DNA of 64,000 nt, taken from positions 1-64,000 of the forward strand of contig OUUY01000064.1 of assembly GCA_900302705.1 (NCBI GenBank), read 5' to 3'. Source of the DNA: Candidatus Sulfobium mesophilum. GTDB lineage: Bacteria > Nitrospirota > Thermodesulfovibrionia > Thermodesulfovibrionales > UBA6898. How positions within the stretch are numbered: position 1 is the stretch's first letter; every line of letters starts with the position of its first letter. A model generated the notes under the pieces. It was not told where the DNA came from, made no database searches, and saw only the letters and a program-made list of their open reading frames with translations. Below are positions 9,306 through 18,284 of this stretch, piece by piece. The position numbers and the translations under genes are program-made.

Positions 9306-10514
9306 TTACGCCCCGAATTTTTTCAGCCTGCCTGCATTCGCAAGGGCCAGGGACATGAGGTTTACTGTCGGGAAAATGCCGAGTTCCCCTTTAGTGCATT
9401 CTCTTTCAGAGAAGCCTTTACAGAGCCCACCCAGCACATAAGGCGATTTAAGAATTATTGGAACCGGATGCCAGCTATGGCCCTTCATAAGTGCCGGAGT
9501 GGAATGGTCGCCGGTGATGATAAGTACATCAGGGTTGAGTGAAACTATCTGAGGCAGGAGGGCATCGAATTCCTCAATGCGCCTGCGTTTTCCATCGAAG
9601 TCACCGTCCTCACCGTAAGAATCAACCTTCTTTACATGGAGGAAAAAGAAATCGTACTTATCATAGTTTGCCCTGAGATAGTCGATCTCTTCCTGAACCC
9701 CTCCGGAAACTGCCGGCGTGGTCATGCCGACAAGTTTGGCGAGTCCACCGTACATGGGGTAGGTTGCAATTGCAACGGCGTTGAGGCCATATGCCTCTTT
9801 AAAGGAAAGGAGGTGGGGCATCACAGAGAAGCCCCGAAGAAGTATGTAATTCGCTTTTTCCTCTCCCTTTAAAACCTCAGCGACTTTTGAAACGAACTTC
9901 CTGGCAACACGGGCGACACGTTCCGCGGCCGACGTACCGGCTGCAGCTTCCAGGGGAGCCTTACCCTCTTTCTGAGGGTCTGTGTCGTTTATTGAATCGG
10001 CACCTGGAACAAGCGGTTCCGGGAACCTCATCAGCACAGCGAACCTGTGCTCCATGCCAGGTGCAAAATGTATCTCTGCGTCGTCTATCTTTGTAATTGC
10101 AGTTTTCAGTCTCTCTGTAATCTTCCTGCTCTGGTCGGTGGGTATCCTGCCGGCCCTGCGGTCCTTGATTATGCCCTGTTCTATCGTCCCATAGTTGCAA
10201 CGGAGGGCAATGTCCGTCCTTCTCACATCCATGCCCAGACCCAGGGCTTCGAGGATACCTCTTCCGATCTGGTGTTCAAGAGGATTATATCCAAAGAGGG
10301 AGAGATGGCCCGGACCGCTGCCAGGTGTGATGCCACAGGCGACAGGTAGATGCAGTCCACATGCACCGCTCTGTGCTAATGCGTCCATGGTCGGTGTATC
10401 CGCCGTCTCAAGTTCCGTCTTTCCGTTTACCGGAAGGCCGCCCAGCCCGTCGAGGACGATAAGCACTATCTTCGTCGAATTTGTCTGTATTAGACCGTGA
10501 ACTAATTTTTGCAT
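9306..10514 (-). CDS. apgM: 2,3-bisphosphoglycerate-independent phosphoglycerate mutase, archaeal type
   Basis: A 402-aa member of the alkaline-phosphatase-superfamily ApgM family (COG3635), which interconverts 3- and 2-phosphoglycerate in glycolysis and gluconeogenesis. The N-terminal metal site is IVLIVLDGLGGLP; GITPGSGPGHLSLFGYNP carries the phospho-acceptor serine region. C-terminal metal ligands lie in FFLHVKKVDSYGEDGD and VLIITGDHSTP. This type is shared by archaea and some bacteria and is unrelated to the dPGM and the larger bacterial iPGM families. It is transcribed divergently from the cooC-like gene. No Shine-Dalgarno is obvious at the ATG. Confidence 0.93.
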   Translation of the reverse strand: MQKLVHGLIQTNSTKIVLIVLDGLGGLPVNGKTELETADTPTMDALAQSGACGLHLPVACGITPGSGPGHLSLFGYNPLEHQIGRGILEALGLGMDVRRTDIALRCNYGTIEQGIIKDRRAGRIPTDQSRKITERLKTAITKIDDAEIHFAPGMEHRFAVLMRFPEPLVPGADSINDTDPQKEGKAPLEAAAGTSAAERVARVARKFVSKVAEVLKGEEKANYILLRGFSVMPHLLSFKEAYGLNAVAIATYPMYGGLAKLVGMTTPAVSGGVQEEIDYLRANYDKYDFFFLHVKKVDSYGEDGDFDGKRRRIEEFDALLPQIVSLNPDVLIITGDHSTPALMKGHSWHPVPIILKSPYVLGGLCKGFSERECTKGELGIFPTVNLMSLALANAGRLKKFGA

Positions 10515-10618
10515 GCCAAAATGTTACTTTAAATTGAAAAACAATGCAAGTGAAGTTGAGATAAAATTCATTGAGTGAGTTCCCTGGTTTTCACTACAGC
10601 AACAGCATAGGGAATTTC

Positions 10619-10645
10619 TTGAGAGCAGGGAGGTTGTGATATAGT
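10619..10645 (+). promoter_or_regulatory. Candidate promoter for cooC-like gene
   Basis: TTGAGA (10619-10624) and TATAGT (10640-10645) with a 15-base spacer (16 if the -35 is read one base earlier). The spacing is slightly short, so this is tentative. It lies in the only divergent interval between apgM and the cooC-like gene. Confidence 0.3.
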
Positions 10646-10680
10646 AAATAAAAAATGCAGGGAGAGAGGGGTACGTATAA

Positions 10681-11448
10681 ATGGCATATGTGATAGCTTT
10701 GGCAGGGAAGGGCGGCACCGGAAAGACGAGCATCGCAGCCCTGACCGTAAAGTATCTGATGGAAAAAAAGAAGAAACCTGTGCTTGCGGTTGATGCGGAC
10801 AGCAATTCCTGCCTCAATGATGCGCTTGGGGTTAACGTGCACGCGACAATAGGACAATTGAGAGAAGAGTCGCTGCAGACGATACGAAGTGGCGCTGACA
10901 GGCCGGGCGGCATGTCGATGGAGCAGCTTTTTGACTATCAGGTCCAACAATCCGTGGTGGAAGCGAAGGGGTTCGACTTGATGGTTATGGGACGACCCGA
11001 GGGGCCTGGCTGTTATTGCGCGGCAAACAACATAATAAGAAAATACACCGACAAACTGTCTGAAACTTATTCATATGTAGTCATCGATAACGAGGCAGGC
11101 ATGGAGCACCTGAGCAGGCGTACTACGCATAAGGTTGATCTTCTCCTCATTGTGAGCGACCCTACTGTAAGGGGTGTGCGCACTGCCAAAAGGATAGACG
11201 GTCTTGTTAAAGAACTTGAACTCGATGTTGCAAAACACGCGTTGATCATCAACCGTGTCTCGGGGGGCGAGGGAGAGGAACTTAGGAAACTGGCGGAAGA
11301 AATGGGAATTACTGTTGCAGGACTGGTGCCTCAGGACCATCAGATATTCGAATATGACCTGCAGGGCAAGGGTATAGTGGAACTTCCCGCAGATTCCATC
11401 GCCGTAACAGCATTGTACGGGATACTGAATTCATTTTCGATCGGGTAA
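10681..11448 (+). CDS. CooC-type P-loop ATPase (nickel/CODH maturation family)
   Basis: A 255-aa SIMIBI-class ATPase with the deviant Walker A GKGGTGKTS (K10 and K15), a switch region LAVDADSNS and the CooC hallmark GPGCYCAANN, whose C111-x-C113 pair is the metal/dimerisation site in carbon monoxide dehydrogenase maturation ATPases. The length matches CooC. CooC inserts nickel into the CODH C-cluster. No CODH (cooS/acsA) or acetyl-CoA synthase gene lies in the window, so it acts on a distant partner or another metalloenzyme. A GAGAGAGGGG stretch precedes the ATG as Shine-Dalgarno. It converges on argJ across a hairpin-rich interval. Confidence 0.85.
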   Translation: MAYVIALAGKGGTGKTSIAALTVKYLMEKKKKPVLAVDADSNSCLNDALGVNVHATIGQLREESLQTIRSGADRPGGMSMEQLFDYQVQQSVVEAKGFDLMVMGRPEGPGCYCAANNIIRKYTDKLSETYSYVVIDNEAGMEHLSRRTTHKVDLLLIVSDPTVRGVRTAKRIDGLVKELELDVAKHALIINRVSGGEGEELRKLAEEMGITVAGLVPQDHQIFEYDLQGKGIVELPADSIAVTALYGILNSFSIG

Positions 11449-11590
11449 AGCAGAAAAAAGCGATGGCGAAAAAGCACATTCGTTTCAATGGTCAGATTTC
11501 TGCCAACTGATGTTTGGTATTGCGGTCTCCTTTCTCCTTCGAGAATTCCAGGATTGCGACGGAGGGCGAGGTTAAAGATTTTAGACTGTC

Positions 11591-11618
11591 GTAGGGGCGT
11601 ATCGCGATACGCCCCTAC
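11591..11618. repeat. Palindromic 28-bp hairpin
   Basis: A near-perfect palindrome, gtaggggcgt ... acgcccctac, centred on tatcgcgata. It lies between the convergent cooC-like and argJ genes. It resembles short intergenic palindromes spread through many genomes and may also act as a transcription block in both directions. Confidence 0.6.
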
Positions 11619-11662
11619 CCGGGACCGTCAGACTAAACCATTAAGGAATTTTCGTCGGAGTG

Positions 11663-11697
11663 CCGTTAGCTTTCTTGGGCGGCAAGAAAGCTAACGG
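11663..11697. terminator. Bidirectional hairpin between cooC-like gene and argJ
   Basis: A 15-bp perfect stem, ccgttagctttcttg paired with caagaaagctaacgg, around a ggcgg loop. A smaller hairpin (atggggc-aaa-gccccat, 11702-11718) follows, just after the argJ stop. No long T-run follows either arm, so it is a hairpin-only terminator or a repeat element in the convergent interval. Confidence 0.5.
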
Positions 11698-11728
11698 GGG
11701 CATGGGGCAAAGCCCCATTAACAGTGAG

Positions 11729-12925
11729 TTACGTCCTATACTCCGCATTAATGCGGACGTACTCTTCGGTGAAGTCGCAGGTGAGGACGCTTACAGAGGA
11801 CTTGCCTGAATGGAGATCAATCGTTATCGTAATTTCCTTTGATGTTAGCGCCTCTGTTGCCTGTTTATCTTTATTGTTCGAGAGTCCGCCTTTAACCACC
11901 TGTGTCCCGTTGAAGAAAATGTCTATCTTTTCTTCGAGGAGCGGAACGCCTGAATATCCCAGTGCGCACATGATCCTTCCCCAATTCGCGTCGTTTCCGT
12001 AGATCGCGGTCTTCATGAGGTTAGAATTTGCCACTGCGAAGGCGGCCTTTTCCGCAAGTGTTTCATTCCGTGCTCCCTTTACAACTACTTCTATCAGTTT
12101 TGTGGCGCCTTCCCCGTCTCTAACCACGAGCCTCGCCAGTTCATAGGTAACTTTATCGAGTGCTGACTTGAACGCTCCGGTATATTTTGAATCAGCAGTG
12201 ATCGGCCTATTACCTAATATGCCGTTAGCCATCAGAAGGACCGTGTCGTTTGTTGACATATCCCCGTCAATAGTAATACGGTTAAAAGACCTCTTCACAG
12301 AATCCTTTAATAAGGCCTGGAGGGTCTTCTGTTCAACTGCGATGTCCGTGATGATAAAACATAGCATCGTAGCCATATGCGGCTCGATCATCCCAGCGCC
12401 CTTGCATATGCCGGCAATTACACCGGTCTTGTTACCGATCTTTATTTCCTGAGACGCTATCTTCGGAAAAGTATCGGTTGTCATAATTGCCTTGGCAACA
12501 TCCAGGAAGGAATAATCACTCGCATTATCGAGCAATATTCCAAGGGTCGGAATTATCCTGTCCATCGGCAGCGGAACGCCAATGACGCCGGTTGAGCAAA
12601 CATATGAAAGAGACGGCTTTACCCTGAAGTGACGAGAAATATTGGAAGCGATTTCTGAGGCATCCTTAAGCCCCCGCGCCCCCGTGCAGGCGTTGGCGTT
12701 TCCGCTATTTACGAATATGGTTCTGCCGCGGCCAGACCTGATATTGCGCATGCATAGCTTCACGGGCGCAGCCTTTACGGCATTTGTAGTGAATGTCCCA
12801 GCTATGGCTGCATCCACTTCAGAGACTATAAGCGCGATATCCTTCCGCCCGGGTTTTTTTACGGCGGCCTCTGCCACGGAGAAGAGGTATCCCTCGGGCG
12901 TTAGTGAACTTTTATATTCAGGCAT
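11729..12925 (-). CDS. argJ: Bifunctional ornithine/glutamate N-acetyltransferase
   Basis: A 398-aa ArgJ, which moves the acetyl group from N-acetylornithine to glutamate, and in the bifunctional form also uses acetyl-CoA, in the cyclic arginine pathway. The autocleavage site is visible as MIEPHMATML: the precursor is cut between A185 and T186, and T186 becomes the N-terminal nucleophile of the beta chain. Other family motifs are FVNSGNANACTG, CSTGVIGVPLP, TIDGDMSTNDT and VVRDGEGATK. The ATG at 12925 has a GAGGGAG Shine-Dalgarno. argC lies upstream on the same strand, separated by a repeat. Confidence 0.96.
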   Translation of the reverse strand: MPEYKSSLTPEGYLFSVAEAAVKKPGRKDIALIVSEVDAAIAGTFTTNAVKAAPVKLCMRNIRSGRGRTIFVNSGNANACTGARGLKDASEIASNISRHFRVKPSLSYVCSTGVIGVPLPMDRIIPTLGILLDNASDYSFLDVAKAIMTTDTFPKIASQEIKIGNKTGVIAGICKGAGMIEPHMATMLCFIITDIAVEQKTLQALLKDSVKRSFNRITIDGDMSTNDTVLLMANGILGNRPITADSKYTGAFKSALDKVTYELARLVVRDGEGATKLIEVVVKGARNETLAEKAAFAVANSNLMKTAIYGNDANWGRIMCALGYSGVPLLEEKIDIFFNGTQVVKGGLSNNKDKQATEALTSKEITITIDLHSGKSSVSVLTCDFTEEYVRINAEYRT

Positions 12926-12957
12926 GGATTTAACTCCCTCACAAGGGCTCAGCCCCT

Positions 12958-13044
12958 TGTCATTCCCGCCCGCCGGGTCTCCTCAGCGACTCGCCCGGGC
13001 GAGAATCCTTCTTAAGAATGATCCCGGGCAAGCCGGGATGACAA
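12958..13044. repeat. Dispersed intergenic repeat with inverted TTGTCAT...ATGACAA ends
   Basis: An 87-bp GC-rich element between argC and argJ. Its ends are inverted (ttgtcattcccg / cgggatgacaa) and it is built of nested palindromes (cccgggcga, gaatccttcttaagaatgat, cccgggca). The terminal TTGTCAT/ATGAC signature recurs at 23837-23968. It is non-coding and sits within an apparent operon. Confidence 0.65.
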
Positions 13045-13077
13045 ACAAAACTGCTTCGCTGTCTAACTAAGTTGTTG

Positions 13078-14118
13078 TCACGGAAACAGAGCCAGGTTGG
13101 TCAGCCCTTTTTCCTCTTCGATTCCGGTCATGATATTCATGTTATGTACTGCCTGCCCCGAGGCCCCTTTGACGAGATTGTCGATAGCAGAGACGATAAC
13201 CAGCGTGTTCGTCCTCGTATTGACCTTGACGCCGAGTTGACAAAAATTTGTGCCCCGGACGTTTTTAATATTTGGATATACGCCCTCTTCGAGTACTTTT
13301 ACGAAGGGCTCATTCCCATATTTTTTCTTATATACATTAAGTACTGAGACAGTGTCAGTTTTCTTTGTGAGCTTCGCATATATTGTCGTCAATATACCTC
13401 TGTCCAGGGGAAGAAGATGGGGAGTAAAGTCGACCGTGATATTTTCTCCCGCCAAAAAAGACAGCTCCTGCTCTATCTCCGGTGTGTGCCGGTGTGTGCC
13501 GATCCCGTAGGCCTTAAAGCCCTCGTTCACCTCGCAAAATGAAACTGCAATGTCTGCCTTTCTTCCAGCGCCGCTCGTACCGGATTTCGAGTCAATAACT
13601 ATTGAGGACAGGTCGACAAGGCCGCCCTTGATCGCGGGCAGCAATCCAAGGATTGCACTTGTCGGGTAGCAGCCCGGGTTTGCGATGAGCCTGGCTTTCC
13701 TTATTCTGTTCCTGTACATCTCGGGGAGTCCGTAGACAGTCCTTTTCAAAGTTGGAACAAAATCGTGGGCCAACCCGTACCAATCTTTGTATGTCCCAGG
13801 GTCCCTCAGTCTGAAGTCTGCTGACAGGTCTATGACCTTCTTGCCGTTTCTGAAAAAAAAGTTTACGGCTTCCTGCGACGCCCCATGCGGGAGAGCGAGG
13901 AAAAAGATATCAGCCTTATCAAGGAGCTTTTCCTTGTTCAGCGGTTCAAATAGCAAGTCCTGGTATTTATGCAAATGGGGGAATAAAGCCGTCAGCCTCT
14001 TGCCGGCAGATTTCTCCGATGTTATGGCCGTAACCCGGGCGTCGGGATGGCCCGCAAGAATGCGCAGGAGTTCTATACCTGTATATCCGCTGCCACCGCA
14101 AATAGCAATCTTTAGCAT
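13078..14118 (-). CDS. argC: N-acetyl-gamma-glutamyl-phosphate reductase
   Basis: A 346-aa NADPH-dependent reductase for the third step of arginine synthesis, converting N-acetylglutamyl phosphate to the semialdehyde. It begins with the Rossmann motif AICGGSGYTGIELLRIL. The catalytic cysteine is in ANPGCYPTSA, and the conserved histidine region is GIGTHRHTPEIEQ. The start ATG is preceded by GAGGAA. It follows the rplM-rpsI operon terminator and precedes argJ, a gene order common in deltaproteobacterial-type genomes. The length is typical. Confidence 0.96.
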   Translation of the reverse strand: MLKIAICGGSGYTGIELLRILAGHPDARVTAITSEKSAGKRLTALFPHLHKYQDLLFEPLNKEKLLDKADIFFLALPHGASQEAVNFFFRNGKKVIDLSADFRLRDPGTYKDWYGLAHDFVPTLKRTVYGLPEMYRNRIRKARLIANPGCYPTSAILGLLPAIKGGLVDLSSIVIDSKSGTSGAGRKADIAVSFCEVNEGFKAYGIGTHRHTPEIEQELSFLAGENITVDFTPHLLPLDRGILTTIYAKLTKKTDTVSVLNVYKKKYGNEPFVKVLEEGVYPNIKNVRGTNFCQLGVKVNTRTNTLVIVSAIDNLVKGASGQAVHNMNIMTGIEEEKGLTNLALFP

Positions 14119-14163
14119 TATAAATTCCTCATTCTGGAATGTTTGTGTATGCTTTTCAATTCT

Positions 14164-14198
14164 ACAAAAAGAAAAAGGCCCGTTTCAAGAACGGGCCC
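14164..14198 (-). terminator. Rho-independent terminator of rplM-rpsI
   Basis: On the minus strand the stem gggcccgtt / aacgggcc (14177-14198, 4-base loop) is followed by a T-rich run (tttttctttttg). It lies 43 bases past the rpsI stop and ahead of argC. Confidence 0.88.
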
Positions 14199-14240
14199 TC
14201 ATATGCAAAAAACTTCAGAGCTTGCGCCCTTACAGTGCGG

Positions 14241-14633
14241 CTATCTCTTTGAGAACTGGAAGCGCTTCCTGGCGCCCTTGAGACCGTACTTCTTTCTCTC
14301 CTTCTCCCTCGGGTCTCTGGTAAGGAAGCCTTCCTTCTTGAGCCTGCCCCTAAGGTCGGCATCCATCCTGGTGAGCGCCCGCGAAATGCCATGCCTGACA
14401 GCACCCGCCTGTCCCGTTGGGCCGCCTCCCTCAACTTTCACAGTAATATCGTGTTTGCCGGTCGCACCCACCAGTTCAAGAGGCTGGCGGATGATCATGC
14501 GCAGGACCTCTCTGGGGAAATAGGTCTCAACAGGCTTCTTGTTTACAACTATCTTCCCGCTCCCAGGCATCATGGTCACCTGGGCTATCGAGGTCTTCCT
14601 TCTTCCTGTTGCTGTATATTTTATCTCAGCCAT
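14241..14633 (-). CDS. rpsI: 30S ribosomal protein S9
   Basis: A 130-aa S9 protein of the small ribosomal subunit. It has the typical N-terminus [14 protein letters not shown], the [19 protein letters not shown] core and the basic tail ending [12 protein letters not shown], whose C-terminal arginine region reaches the P-site tRNA. It lies just downstream of rplM, the universal bacterial pairing, and is followed by a strong terminator. Confidence 0.98.
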   Translation of the reverse strand: MAEIKYTATGRRKTSIAQVTMMPGSGKIVVNKKPVETYFPREVLRMIIRQPLELVGATGKHDITVKVEGGGPTGQAGAVRHGISRALTRMDADLRGRLKKEGFLTRDPREKERKKYGLKGARKRFQFSKR

Positions 14634-14643
14634 GTAAACTCCT

Positions 14644-15069
14644 TTATTGCAAAATTTCGGGGGACTGTGCCTTGTGTGGATGCTCTGCTCCCCTGTATAC
14701 TTTCAGTTTCTTGATCATTGTCCTTCCGAGTCTGTTCTTAGGCAGCATACCCCAGACCGCCTGCTCAATAATTTTTTCGGGACTTTCATCGAGTACGTCT
14801 TTGGCAGACTTTGCCTTGATTCCTCCGATGTAGCCGGAATGATGATAGTAAATCTTGTCGGTCTGTTTGTTTCCCGTAAGACGTACTTTGCCGGCGTTTA
14901 TAACTATGATAAAATCACCGGTATCGACGTTGGGCGTAAAGACCGGTTTGTTTTTACCCCTGAGGTAAGTGGCGACTTTTACGGCAAGCCTCCCGAGCAC
15001 CGCGTCCTTGGCATCGACAACGTACCATTTCCTGTCGATATCACCTTTTTTTGCAAACTGAGTCTTCAT
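14644..15069 (-). CDS. rplM: 50S ribosomal protein L13
   Basis: A 141-aa L13 protein of the large subunit, with typical motifs [52 protein letters not shown] and [18 protein letters not shown]. It is the first gene of the rplM-rpsI operon and is preceded by a good sigma70-type promoter at 15117-15146. The length is standard. Confidence 0.98.
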   Translation of the reverse strand: MKTQFAKKGDIDRKWYVVDAKDAVLGRLAVKVATYLRGKNKPVFTPNVDTGDFIIVINAGKVRLTGNKQTDKIYYHHSGYIGGIKAKSAKDVLDESPEKIIEQAVWGMLPKNRLGRTMIKKLKVYRGAEHPHKAQSPEILQ

Positions 15070-15116
15070 TAGTAAACCTCTTTACACTTTCTTTATGGAA
15101 AATTTAAGAACTATAT

Positions 15117-15146
15117 AACATACTAGAATCAAAAAGGAATTGTCAA
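15117..15146 (-). promoter_or_regulatory. Sigma70-type promoter for rplM-rpsI
   Basis: Reading the minus strand: a perfect TTGACA (15146-15141), an 18-base spacer, then TATGTT (15122-15117). It lies about 50 bases upstream of the rplM ATG. The consensus -35 and the position before a ribosomal protein operon make it convincing. Confidence 0.65.
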
Positions 15147-15413
15147 TATTTTCCGCTCTTTTATTTCTGCCCGTAATTCAGTACTCGCGGAACTGCATCA
15201 TGGTACACGACTGAAACCAGCCACTTTGCCGCCCCCAAAGCCGGCTTAGCAGGAAATTAACCCTCATACGGAATGAAGTGAAGGTAGATCAATTCACCTC
15301 GCGACTGCAGGCGCAAGAATCTAAGCTGGACGCCCCAGCTTTAGTATGGAAAAATATTGTTTATACTTTACAATACTGAACCCTTCGCAAATGATGACAA
15401 GGAGAACGGCAAT
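15147..15413. other. Intergenic region between rplM and PP2C gene
   Basis: No gene is visible. A short hairpin (aagctgg-acgcc-ccagctt, about 15323-15341) lies 70 bases before the phosphatase gene. A TTG at 15357 would extend the downstream reading frame by 19 codons but lacks a ribosome-binding site. I could not match the region to a known structured RNA. Confidence 0.4.
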
Positions 15414-16181
15414 ATGCGGATACAGGCCAGTTACATATCGAATATCGGCACGACCAGAAAGAAAAACGAAGACAGCCTTTTGATTAATGACATCCTTGTT
15501 TGCGATGCTGATATGGACAGTGCGGATGAAGTAACGTCATCAGACGAGAGGCAGATTTACGTTGTTGCAGACGGCATGGGTGGGCACCAAATGGGAGAGA
15601 TTGCCAGCAGGACGGTCCTTGAAGTATTCAGGCAGAGGTATAAGGACATTGAAAATGAGGCCGACATCAGTGATGTCGTATTCTTCGCAAAAGATGCCCT
15701 GGACAGACTTGCAGGAGATGACAACCTAAGGTATGGCATGGGAACAACAGTCTCGGGAATTTTTTTTGGTCACAACGAGGTTTTTGTCTTTAACTGCGGC
15801 GACAGCAGAGTATACCTTCTGAGAGACGGCGCCCTTGAAAGGCTTACAAAAGATCATTCCCTGGTACAGGAACTTGTCGATATTGGAACAATCACAGAAT
15901 CCGAGATGAGGTTTCACCCTCAAAAGAATATTGTCACTTCGGCTGTTGTAGCCGATTTGCACGGTGGGTTGCCGGATGTCGATGCGAAGGCCATGAAAAT
16001 GTCCGACGACAGCACTTTTCTGATCTGTACAGACGGTCTGTGGGAGAGTATGGGCCGGGAGGAGATGGAGGAGTGTTTCAGAGATATGGAAAAAACAGTT
16101 GAGTGCCTCTTAAAAGGGGCAATCGCGGGCGGGGGAAGAGACAATATAAGCGCAATAGTAGTCAGGATCAGAGATATATGA
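15414..16181 (+). CDS. PP2C-family serine/threonine protein phosphatase
   Basis: A 255-aa stand-alone PPM/PP2C phosphatase of the Stp1 type, which removes phosphate from Ser/Thr residues using two metal ions. Metal-binding and catalytic motifs are all present: RKKNEDS, VVADGMGGHQMGE, FNCGDSRVYLLRDG, LTKDHSLV, LICTDGLWE and GGGRDNISAIVV. I chose the ATG at 15414 because AAGGAG lies 9 bases upstream and the protein then begins at the conserved domain. No cognate Hanks-type kinase is in the window. It converges on glyS. Confidence 0.92.
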   Translation: MRIQASYISNIGTTRKKNEDSLLINDILVCDADMDSADEVTSSDERQIYVVADGMGGHQMGEIASRTVLEVFRQRYKDIENEADISDVVFFAKDALDRLAGDDNLRYGMGTTVSGIFFGHNEVFVFNCGDSRVYLLRDGALERLTKDHSLVQELVDIGTITESEMRFHPQKNIVTSAVVADLHGGLPDVDAKAMKMSDDSTFLICTDGLWESMGREEMEECFRDMEKTVECLLKGAIAGGGRDNISAIVVRIRDI

Positions 16182-16184
16182 AAC

Positions 16185-18284
16185 TTACGAAAGCTTTGAA
16201 AAGTCCGCAAACAGCGAGGCCATCGTCCATATCTCTTTAAGGAGAGTCAACCTGTTGGATTTTATGTCATCCCTTTTGTCCATTACGAGAATCCTATCAA
16301 AGAAGTTGTTTATCGCCGGCGTTATCTCAGACAGCATCATAAGACCATCAAGAAAATTCTCCTGTCCGAGAAGCGGTGCTATTTTCTCCCTTAACATAAC
16401 AAAAGTGCTACAAAGGTTTTTTTCTTCCTCCTGCATAAGAAGATCTTCCCTCAAAGCCGGAAGGCCGGTCTTCGGGATAATATTGTTCACCCTCTTTATC
16501 GCAAGGAGAAAGGAGGGGAAGATTTCAACGTGTTTGAAACTCTGAAGGGCCACGATACGGGCTACAGCGGTCTTCAGCGGACAGGGCGATATAAGTGGGA
16601 CAACAGATTTAACGACGTCCTGAACATAGCCTTTTGAGGACATAATAAATTCAACCCGCTGTATCATAAAATCAAGAAGTTCAGTTGATATGTCGCCTAC
16701 GGCTTTTACAGGCACGTTCTGAAGCGCCTTTTCGAAAATCTCTTTAAGAGTTACACTGTAGTCACGATCAGTGAGGATCGTGACAATGCCTATTGCCTGT
16801 CTTCTAAGCGCGAAGGGATCTTCAGAGCCCGTAGGCATCAGTCCTATCGAAAAGAAGGAAGCTATGTTGTCGATCTTGTCGGAAAGACTAAGGAGGGCGC
16901 CAATGTCTGACTCTGGCATCCGGCCACCGAAGGACTTGGGCAGATACTGTTCTTCAAGCGACTCAGCTATCCCTTCCTTCTCTTTGTCGTATGCGGCATA
17001 GTATTTTCCCATTACTCCCTGAAGTTCGGGAAATTCTCTGACAACGCCCGTGATAAGGTCGGTCTTTGAAAGCCTGGCAGCTCTGACGACTTTGTCTTTC
17101 AGGTCCGGAAGAAGTTTTTCGGCCAGGAAGGACGCCATTGAAACGATCCTTTCCGTCTTTTCCTGGAGACTGCCGAGTTCATCATGAAATGTAACCTTCC
17201 TTAAATCATCAACCCTTTCGATAAGCGGCTTCTTCATGTCTTCGTAATAATAGAACCTGGCGTCGTCAAATCTGGCCTTGATGACTCGTTCTGCTCCGGT
17301 TCTGACAGTGTCGCCGTTTTCAGCGAGTGTATTTCCTATCACGATGAACTGGTTTAAGAGATTTCCCTTGTCGTCCTGAATTCCGAAATATTTCTGATGG
17401 TCCTTCATGACTGTAACGAGAAGCTCTTTCGGAAGCTTCAGGTAATCGGGTTCAAAGCTGCAAAGAACGGGCACCGGATACTCAACAAGATAATTCACCA
17501 GTCCAAGCAGTTCTTCGTCCAGCACAGGTTGTCCTCCCGACTGCACGGCCAGGGCAGAAATGTCCGTCCGTATTTTCTCCTGGCGCTCTTGCTGGTCGAG
17601 CAAGACGAAATTGTTTTCAAGAAGATTAACGAATGACGAAATATCTTTAATCTGAAAAGAGGCAGGGGAAAGGAACCTGTGTCCGCGAGTCATATTTCCG
17701 CCCCTGATGCCGTCTATATCCAGGGCTATCGTGTCGCTACCATAAAGGGTGACCAGCCAGTGAATCGGCCGGACGAACAGAAGATTGCCTTTTCCCCACC
17801 TCATAGATTTCGGAAAACGAAGGGAGAGGACTATCTTTCTGAGAACTTCAGGCAGGACAGCCTTCGTCTCCATTCCTTTTTCTGATATTACTGCAGCCAT
17901 ATATTCGCCCTTGCCCTTCGTCTTGACCACAAGGTCGGAGACTCTGAGGCCCAGGGAAGCGGCGAATCCTGTAACAGCTTTGGTTGCATTCCCCTCATCA
18001 TCGAAAGCCACTTTTTTGGAGGGACCGAAGACCTGTTTCATGACATCGCTCTGCATCGGCGCTACTTCGTTTATTATTAGGACAAGCCTCCGGGGGGTCC
18101 CATATGATCTTGCATCGCGGTAACCTATGCGATATTCATCCAGGATAGTTGTGGCAATATTCTTGAGGTCGGCAATGGCAGCCGGAAGAAATCTGGCCGG
18201 TATCTCCTCAGTGCCTATCTCAAACAAAAGAGGGTGGCCCTCAGAGGTTGTTTTAACTCTTGTCTCCGCACTATCAGAATTCAC
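16185..18284 (-). CDS. glyS: Glycine--tRNA ligase beta subunit
   Basis: A 699-aa beta subunit of the heterotetrameric bacterial glycyl-tRNA synthetase. The family N-terminus is [34 protein letters not shown] and MKDHQKYF are typical, with the HD-like and anticodon-binding regions downstream ([10 protein letters not shown]). The GTG start overlaps the glyQ stop by four bases, coupling the subunits 1:1. The length is normal for GlyS. It ends three bases from the convergent PP2C stop. Confidence 0.97.
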   Translation of the reverse strand: MNSDSAETRVKTTSEGHPLLFEIGTEEIPARFLPAAIADLKNIATTILDEYRIGYRDARSYGTPRRLVLIINEVAPMQSDVMKQVFGPSKKVAFDDEGNATKAVTGFAASLGLRVSDLVVKTKGKGEYMAAVISEKGMETKAVLPEVLRKIVLSLRFPKSMRWGKGNLLFVRPIHWLVTLYGSDTIALDIDGIRGGNMTRGHRFLSPASFQIKDISSFVNLLENNFVLLDQQERQEKIRTDISALAVQSGGQPVLDEELLGLVNYLVEYPVPVLCSFEPDYLKLPKELLVTVMKDHQKYFGIQDDKGNLLNQFIVIGNTLAENGDTVRTGAERVIKARFDDARFYYYEDMKKPLIERVDDLRKVTFHDELGSLQEKTERIVSMASFLAEKLLPDLKDKVVRAARLSKTDLITGVVREFPELQGVMGKYYAAYDKEKEGIAESLEEQYLPKSFGGRMPESDIGALLSLSDKIDNIASFFSIGLMPTGSEDPFALRRQAIGIVTILTDRDYSVTLKEIFEKALQNVPVKAVGDISTELLDFMIQRVEFIMSSKGYVQDVVKSVVPLISPCPLKTAVARIVALQSFKHVEIFPSFLLAIKRVNNIIPKTGLPALREDLLMQEEEKNLCSTFVMLREKIAPLLGQENFLDGLMMLSEITPAINNFFDRILVMDKRDDIKSNRLTLLKEIWTMASLFADFSKLS

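Noticed and set aside
9206-9361. 51-codon frame upstream of apgM's end on the plus strand
   Set aside because: No Shine-Dalgarno, no family resemblance, and it runs antisense into apgM.
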